A stretch of DNA of 34,604 nucleotides, from NCBI RefSeq assembly GCF_001428025.1, contig NZ_LMSC01000001.1, forward strand, positions 243,995 to 278,598, written 5' to 3'. This document shows positions 29,829-34,604 of this stretch, piece by piece. The notes below the pieces were generated by a model. That model was not told the DNA's origin and did not search any database. It worked only from the letters and a program-made list of their open reading frames with translations. The DNA comes from Phycicoccus sp. Soil748 (GTDB taxonomy: Bacteria > Actinomycetota > Actinomycetes > Actinomycetales > Dermatophilaceae). The first letter of the stretch is position 1. Each line of letters begins with the position of its first letter. Made by a program: the position numbers and the translations under genes.

Positions 29829-30103
29829 CACCTCGCCTGGCCCGTCCGGGTGGTCCGACGGCGTCCGGCGTCGCGCGGCGACCGCGGCGCCCCCGGGGTG
29901 ACTAGTCACCGTGTCGTCCACAGGTGGGCCTGTGCACAACGACCTCCGCGGTCGCAGCTTGTGGGTAACCACCGCCGTCGACGGCACGTCCCGAGCCGTC
30001 ACGGGCGGCCCACGGCGCCACGGGCCATGAGCCGCCCTGACGAGATGTGACCAGAGGACTAGCCACTCCGAGCGGCCGCCCGGGCCAGGGGCCGGGCACC
30101 GCG
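29829..30103. other. Palindrome-rich gap between convergent genes, with DnaA-box-like sites
   Basis: This stretch has no supported gene once the frameshift in the winged-helix gene is allowed for. It contains a perfect 14-base palindrome (29897-29910, GGTGACTAGTCACC), a CACAGG-TGGG-CCTGTG hairpin (29919-29934), and three sites near the DnaA box TTGTCCACA: TCGTCCACA (29914-29922, plus), TTGTGCACA (29931-29939, minus) and the weaker TTGTGGGTA (29959-29967, plus). The role is unknown; it could be a terminator, an operator or a DnaA-binding cluster. Confidence 0.45.
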
Positions 30104-31281
30104 TCAGCGCAGCTGGACCACCGCGGCAGAGGTGCCGCGCAGCAGCGCGAGCCGGTTGGTCTCGCGTTCAGCTCACCGAGGAGCGCGGGCGACAGCGACT
30201 CGAACAGGTCGACCGTGAAGGTCACGGTCCGACCGGTCCGGCGCGAACGCCACGTGCCCGCGACGGCACCGTCCACGAGGACGACGCCGGGCGAGCCGAC
30301 GGCCTTCCAGACCTCTCGGTGGTGCCGTGGGTCCGCAAGCACGTCCCGGTCGCGCGTCTGCGTGTACGGGTCGGACGGCGGCAGGAGCCGGACCCCTCGC
30401 GGCGGCGCCGCCGACCGCATCGCCTCGACGTCGCGCGTGAGCATCCACGAGCCACCCCCGTACCGGGTGTGCGTCAGCTCGTCCTGCACCGGTGCCCACC
30501 ACGGGCCGACGTCCCCGACACGCAACCCCAGCCACGCTGCGAAGTGCGCGGGGGTCGAGGGCCCGTGGCAGTGCAGGTAGTGGCGCAGCAGCTCCGCCCG
30601 TGCCGCCACCGGGTCCAACGGCGGGACGGGGTGACCGAGCCACTCGTCGAGGAGCACGAACGGCGCCTTGGCGCCGTCCCGCGGGCCGAAGCACACGACC
30701 TGCCGCAGCGCGAGGACACGGAGGCAGAAGTGGACGATTCCCTCACCGAGCGGCTGGCCCGCGGCATACGGTCCCTCCGACTCCCACACCCCCCGCTGCC
30801 GCGGCGCCAGGCTGCGGGCCACCCGCGTCGCGACCTCCACTCCGAGCTCGTCGACGGCGAGCCGGCGCCCGGACAGGACCACACTCACTTCGACGCTCGT
30901 GAGGTGCGCCGCCTCGGTGAGACCCATGCCGAGACGGTCCACCGAGGGCGCCGCTCCCGGAAGGAAGTGGCGCAAGGCCTGTTCGTCCGGCGGCAGGACG
31001 CCGGTCGTGAACACCGACGCCAGCTCGGTCGGCACGACGTAGGGGGCACCGCGCAGGGACCACGTCCGCAGCAGCGTCTTGTCGCGGGTGAGCGCGTCGT
31101 CGAGCGTTGCAGGCGTGAGGTCACGCACCCTTGCGCCCAGGGCGGTCAGCGCCGAACCCGGCGGGCTGTCCTGGACCCCGCACGCGCCCGCCACCTCGAG
31201 CAGGGCCTCCACGGGACGGCGCTCGGTGAGGCGGTGGGCCGCCATCCGGAAGGCGACGACCTCGGCCCGTGACGGGTGCAT
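29902..31281 (-). CDS. Winged-helix DNA-binding protein (HTH_42, AlkX/AlkZ-like) with a frameshifted C terminus
   Basis: The conserved part is a winged-helix protein of the HTH_42 family (LLRTWSLRGAPYVVP, LLRHYLHCHGPSTPAHFAAWLG, LLPPSDPYTQTRDRD and the final W-R-S-R-R-T-G-R-T-V-T-F-T-V-D-L-F-E). Some relatives are DNA glycosylases. As read, the frame goes on after L-S-P-A-L-L-G-E-L-N for about 85 Pro/Arg-rich residues with no family resemblance, to 29902. In the next frame the codons E-T-N-R-L-A-L-L-R-G-T then V-V-Q-L-R and a stop at 30104 complete the domain. So one base is probably missing near 30168-30174, either in the cell or in the data. Start is ATG 31281 or GTG 31287. It lies about 25 bases after the CYTH-CHAD gene. 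Confidence 0.8.
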   Translation of the reverse strand: MHPSRAEVVAFRMAAHRLTERRPVEALLEVAGACGVQDSPPGSALTALGARVRDLTPATLDDALTRDKTLLRTWSLRGAPYVVPTELASVFTTGVLPPDEQALRHFLPGAAPSVDRLGMGLTEAAHLTSVEVSVVLSGRRLAVDELGVEVATRVARSLAPRQRGVWESEGPYAAGQPLGEGIVHFCLRVLALRQVVCFGPRDGAKAPFVLLDEWLGHPVPPLDPVAARAELLRHYLHCHGPSTPAHFAAWLGLRVGDVGPWWAPVQDELTHTRYGGGSWMLTRDVEAMRSAAPPRGVRLLPPSDPYTQTRDRDVLADPRHHREVWKAVGSPGVVLVDGAVAGTWRSRRTGRTVTFTVDLFESLSPALLGELNARPTGSRCCAAPLPRWSSCADAVPGPWPGRPLGVASPLVTSRQGGSWPVAPWAARDGSGRAVDGGGYPQAATAEVVVHRPTCGRHGD

Positions 31282-31307
31282 GGACACGGCGGCAGCCTGG
31301 CGACGGT

Positions 31308-32885
31308 CTACTGGCGGAGCTCTCGGCGCACGGGTTTCTTCCCCAGGCGTGACAAGGCCACGTCGAAGGACTCCTCCGCGGCCTGGCCGCGCGCCTGCTC
31401 GAGCCCGTGCAGGAGCCCGAACGTGAACGCGTTTTCACCATCGAGGTGCGCCTCGATCCCCCACTGCCGCAATGCTGCTCGCGCGACCACCGAGTCGTGG
31501 TGGTCGCCCAGGGCTGACTGCACCTGCTTCGCGTGCTTTGCCAGCTTCGCGGTCCCGGGGCCGAGCACCACCTGAGCACTCTCGGCTGCATACCGCAGGC
31601 GTTTGGCCTTCTTGCGCACCGTGTGCAGGGCCAGGTCACGGTCGGGTCCGTGCACCTCGCGGGCACGGCGCGCGGCCCTGCGCACGGCGCGCGCGTCCTT
31701 GGCCAGCAGGCGGGGCAGCACCTCACCAGCGCGTCGCCCGGCCGAACCCGACCACCGGGGCGAACGCACCGCGTCGTCGAGCAGGTCGAGCAGTCGGTAG
31801 TAGCGCTCGCTGGACATCGCCTCGCCGGCAGCCTCGACACCCGCGGCGCGCGCCTTCGCCAGGTCCCGGTCGATGCGCGAGGAGACGGGGCCGAGGACCA
31901 GCTCGGCAGGCTGGTCGGCGACGAGGCGGTCCATCCCCTGCCGCAGGACCTCGGCGTCCCGGGCGGCCGCCAGCGCCTGACCCACCCACCGGAGCTCCGC
32001 GCGCAGCAGGTCGGTCGAGCCGGGCACCATCAAGGGCCCGAAGGTGTCCAACGTCGACCTGAGGCGGCGGGCAGCGATCCGCAGCTGGTGGACCGAGCCG
32101 CGCTCTCCTTCGCGGACGCCACGGTCGTGGCGGTAGAGGTCTCTGACGTGGTGCTCGGCCTGTGTCAGGAACACGGTTGCAGCCTTGGCCTTGCGCCCAC
32201 GACGCGGGCGGCGGGCCTGGCGCCGACCCCGTACGCCGTCGCCGTCGCAGTCCTTGTCGCCGTCGAGGTCGCCGGGCTCCCCGAGCACCCGGCGCACCTT
32301 GCTCGTGGACTGCGAGCGCGACGCGCCGCCCTCGAGCAGCGGGGCCTCCAGGCGCGCCAGCAGCCCGTCGGGTTGCCCGTCGCCGAGCTCGAGCTCCACC
32401 TCGCGCCAGTACAACCGTCGGTCGGGGTCGAGGGTGCTCTGCCCCTCGACCCGGTCGTCGCACACCGTCGCGAGCACGTGGCCCTCGTCGTCCAGGGCGG
32501 TCTGCTGCAGGCGGTGCGTCGTCAGCGTCGCGACCGCTAGCAGCGGACGGTCACGCACGATCGCCCGCACCGGCTCGAGCAGCTTCGCCGGCACCGTACG
32601 CACGGCCCGGCCCAACGGGAGGTGGACCTCGGTCCGCCGATCCCCCTCGCGGGGCAGCTTGAGGTGCCAGCCGTCATCCACGCCGCCCGTGCGCCTGCGC
32701 AGGCTGATCCCGTGCCGGTGGAGGTCGAGTCCGGCCGTGTCGTAGTAGACCGCCTGGAGGTCGAGCACCTCCTGCTGGCCCATCGACGCGACCTCGTCGA
32801 CGACCGTCAGGACTGGGAGCGCCAGGTCCGGGCCGACGTCGTACTTGCGCTCGACCTCGTCCTGACGAGTGGCCTGCGTGCCCAT
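31308..32885 (-). CDS. CYTH-CHAD domain protein (inorganic polyphosphate-associated)
   Basis: 525 residues. The CYTH triphosphate-tunnel domain (about 1-202) has E10-x-E12-x-K14, the metal/phosphate signature, and D-G-W-H-L-K-L-P-R. The CHAD domain (about 237-525) is helical and rich in basic residues (VHQLRIAARRLRSTLDTF and VRKKAKRLRYAAE), fitting its known binding of polyphosphate. Between them, residues 203-236 hold an Asp-rich run (D206 to D217, DGDKDCDGDG) directly followed by an Arg/Lys-rich run. The CYTH domain may act as an inorganic triphosphatase. The gene lies 27 bases after the antiporter gene on the same strand. Confidence 0.9.
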   Translation of the reverse strand: MGTQATRQDEVERKYDVGPDLALPVLTVVDEVASMGQQEVLDLQAVYYDTAGLDLHRHGISLRRRTGGVDDGWHLKLPREGDRRTEVHLPLGRAVRTVPAKLLEPVRAIVRDRPLLAVATLTTHRLQQTALDDEGHVLATVCDDRVEGQSTLDPDRRLYWREVELELGDGQPDGLLARLEAPLLEGGASRSQSTSKVRRVLGEPGDLDGDKDCDGDGVRGRRQARRPRRGRKAKAATVFLTQAEHHVRDLYRHDRGVREGERGSVHQLRIAARRLRSTLDTFGPLMVPGSTDLLRAELRWVGQALAAARDAEVLRQGMDRLVADQPAELVLGPVSSRIDRDLAKARAAGVEAAGEAMSSERYYRLLDLLDDAVRSPRWSGSAGRRAGEVLPRLLAKDARAVRRAARRAREVHGPDRDLALHTVRKKAKRLRYAAESAQVVLGPGTAKLAKHAKQVQSALGDHHDSVVARAALRQWGIEAHLDGENAFTFGLLHGLEQARGQAAEESFDVALSRLGKKPVRRELRQ

Positions 32886-32912
32886 GGTCCATCTTCGCGC
32901 GGATCGCCACCG

Positions 32913-34241
32913 CTAACGAGCGGGGAGCACGTCGCTCGGCTGTGCGGCAGGCGCGCCGAGCAGCCGGTCCCGCGGAACACGTTCGAGCCAGGTCCCGGCG
33001 AGCAGCGAGGTCACGATGGCCAGCAGGACCAGCACGGAGTAGAAGGACTGGTTGATGATGCCCGCGCCGAACGCCACCGAGGCCAGCACGATGCCGGGGC
33101 CACCGCGGGCGTTCATCGCCACGGCGAGGTTGACCGAGGCGAAGTGCGGCTGCCCGCCGACGCGCGCCCCGGCATAGACGCTGACGGCCTTCACCAGGCA
33201 GGCCAGCACCAGGTAGCCGACGAAGAACAACGGGTTGAAGCCGTGCAGGAGGTCGAGCTGCAGACCCACGATCGCGAAGTAGATGGGGACGAAGAAAGCG
33301 AAGGCGAAGTCCTTGATGGCCACGGTGGCGCCCTCGTGGATCGGGTTGGGCTCGGCGGTCGCAGACCCGACGACGATCCCGGCGACGAAGGCACCGAAGA
33401 ACGGCTGGATACCCAGGTAGACGCAGGCCAGGCACGAGGCGAGCACGAACATCAGCTGGAACGCGGCGGGGCTGTGGCGGTGGATCACGTTGACCGGGGT
33501 GTTCGCCGCCCTCTGGTAGAGCGGCCGGCCCAGCAGCAGCCCGAGTCCGAGCACGAGAACGGTGGCCCCGGCGTGGTAGCCGAAGTCGGCCGCCGACCCC
33601 GGCTCGAACCCCAACAGCGTCGGCAGCCCGAACACCGAGGTGGAGCTCTGGGCGGCCGCGCCGAGGGCGACGGCGAGGACGACGTAGAGGAGCACGTCCT
33701 CGATCACCGCGGTGCCGATGACGATGCGGGAGAACGGGGTGCCGAGGATGCCCAGGTCGAACATGATGCGGGAGATGACCGGGATGCTGGTCACCGCCAT
33801 GGCCACGGCGAACACGAGCAGGAACGAGGTGTGGTTGCCGGCCGGGCCGTAGAGGTCGCGCTCGGCGATGAGGGGCAGCACCGCCATACCGGCCAGGAAG
33901 GGCAGCACGGTCCCGAAGGCGAGCACCATCGAGACGGTCCGTGCCTCCCGGCGGCTGATCACCGAACGCACCTCGATGCCGCTGCAGTACATGAGCAGCA
34001 GCAGGCCGAGCTGGTAGCTCCAGCCCAGCACGGTCGACGTGGTCGTGCCGGACGGGAACAGCCACTTCTCCGCGGAGGGTGCGAGCGCGCCGAGCACCGT
34101 CGGGCCGAGCAGCAGGCCGCCGCAGATCTCACCGATCACTCGCGGCTGCCGGAACCGCGCGAACAGGCCACCGATGCCGTGCGCCGTCACGAGGATGACG
34201 AGCAGCGCGACCAGGACGTGCGCCAGATCGGAGGCGGGCAT
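32913..34241 (-). CDS. Monovalent cation:proton antiporter-2 (CPA2/Kef-type)
   Basis: 442 residues with about 12-13 transmembrane helices and no C-terminal TrkA-N domain. The N terminus LARFRQPRVIGEICGGLLLGPTVLG is the family's helix 1-2 pattern (split across RQPRVIGE and LLLGP), and helix 5-6 has T-A-V-I-E-D-V-L-L-Y, placing the transport Asp after Glu. AMNARGGPGIVLA near the end is also typical. It exchanges H+ with Na+ or K+ across the membrane. ATG 34241 has AGGGGGAA six bases upstream. It is the first gene of a three-gene minus-strand group. Confidence 0.92.
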   Translation of the reverse strand: MPASDLAHVLVALLVILVTAHGIGGLFARFRQPRVIGEICGGLLLGPTVLGALAPSAEKWLFPSGTTTSTVLGWSYQLGLLLLMYCSGIEVRSVISRREARTVSMVLAFGTVLPFLAGMAVLPLIAERDLYGPAGNHTSFLLVFAVAMAVTSIPVISRIMFDLGILGTPFSRIVIGTAVIEDVLLYVVLAVALGAAAQSSTSVFGLPTLLGFEPGSAADFGYHAGATVLVLGLGLLLGRPLYQRAANTPVNVIHRHSPAAFQLMFVLASCLACVYLGIQPFFGAFVAGIVVGSATAEPNPIHEGATVAIKDFAFAFFVPIYFAIVGLQLDLLHGFNPLFFVGYLVLACLVKAVSVYAGARVGGQPHFASVNLAVAMNARGGPGIVLASVAFGAGIINQSFYSVLVLLAIVTSLLAGTWLERVPRDRLLGAPAAQPSDVLPAR

Positions 34242-34604
34242 GGGTTCCCCCTAGGGCATTCGGAGTGCTCCTTGGATTGAACCCGGCGGGTGCCGCACCC
34301 GGGCCGTCCCAGCGTCGTAGCCCGTCGTAGACGCCGGCTGAACCACGGCTCATCCCTTTGGTGGAAGTCCCGGGGTCGCGCATCGAGGCCCCGGTCCGTC
34401 GGAGCGGCTGCGACGGGCGATCGTCCCGAACGCGATCCGCGCGCTCGTGCCCGTGTGCGTCAAGTGGCCGCAGGCGGGATCGGTGAAGCCGATCGACGAA
34501 CCAGGAGGCAAGGTCCTCGGGCTCTTCGTCCCGGCTCATTCCCGGCATGGAGAGCAGAGCGTGGCGTGCCGCGTCTACTGATGGAATGCTGGTCCGCGCC
34601 CGAA
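34242..34604. other. Unassigned right-edge region
   Basis: Upstream of the antiporter gene, 363 bases to the window end. It has the direct repeat CGTCGTAG (twice, around 34314-34331) and a small hairpin CGGGTG-CCG-CACCCG near 34288-34302. Weak open frames exist on both strands: a minus-strand frame from ATG 34548 running into the antiporter, and a plus-strand frame of about 60 codons ending at a TGA near 34580 with G/C-rich third positions but no convincing start. I recognise no protein family in either, so no gene is called. Confidence 0.3.

Noticed and set aside
29829-30103. A chromosomal or plasmid replication origin
   Set aside because: Only three DnaA-box-like sites and no dnaA, dnaN or rep gene; kept only as a possible DnaA-binding cluster.
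34129-34548. Minus-strand gene starting at ATG 34548
   Set aside because: The frame runs into the antiporter gene and the part outside has mixed third positions and no recognisable domain.

Overview
The window is very GC-rich, uses strongly G/C-ending codons and carries WhiB, ANTAR, DUF3618 and CarH-type MerR genes together with a long actinobacterial narKGHJI locus. It is a chromosomal stretch of an Actinomycetota species, probably Micrococcales and perhaps Intrasporangiaceae-like (inference from gene content; no marker gene is present). I see no rRNA, tRNA, CRISPR array, transposase or integrase.

Layout. 1-3767: a WhiB gene cut by the left edge, a divergent CarH-like MerR / AraC / VOC cluster, and a divergent pair of ANTAR-domain regulators (PAS-ANTAR and GAF-ANTAR). 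3820-9430 (minus strand): a tightly spaced run, in transcription order SRPBCC protein, histidine phosphatase, NAD(P)HX dehydratase, a 30-residue membrane peptide, a lipoprotein, an Nramp-like transporter with an altered metal site and a PRC-barrel-like protein; a HAD phosphatase follows. 9591-12271 (plus): a DUF72 protein and a three-gene cassette of LEA-like, holin-like and DUF3618 membrane proteins. 12400-15636 (minus): a carbohydrate-type ABC importer without its ATPase. 15817-16513: a small heat-shock protein gene and a decayed hspR-like fragment. 16697-25315 (plus): six overlapping genes narK, hemerythrin, narG, narH, narJ, narI. 25427-28685: a GAF-GAF-SpoIIE phosphatase, a DUF2200 protein, a two-helix membrane protein and a catalase-fold-like protein. 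28830-29828: a secreted metallophosphoesterase-like protein with a degraded active site. 29902-34241 (minus): a winged-helix protein with an apparent C-terminal frameshift, a CYTH-CHAD protein and a CPA2-type antiporter. 34242-34604 is unassigned.

Two themes tie the genes together. First, nitrate respiration: transporter, nitrate reductase and a diiron hemerythrin are translationally coupled. Second, general stress: promoter-like elements of the actinobacterial sigma-B/sigma-F type (GTTT-N15-GGGTA or one mismatch) stand before the SRPBCC-to-Nramp run, DUF72, the LEA/holin/DUF3618 cassette and the ABC importer. The window also encodes an RsbU/SpoIIE-type phosphatase, Hsp20, NAD(P)HX repair, polyphosphate-type (CHAD) and ion-transport genes. 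Several genes without a Shine-Dalgarno have a TANNNT box 5-7 bases before the start codon, as expected for leaderless mRNAs.
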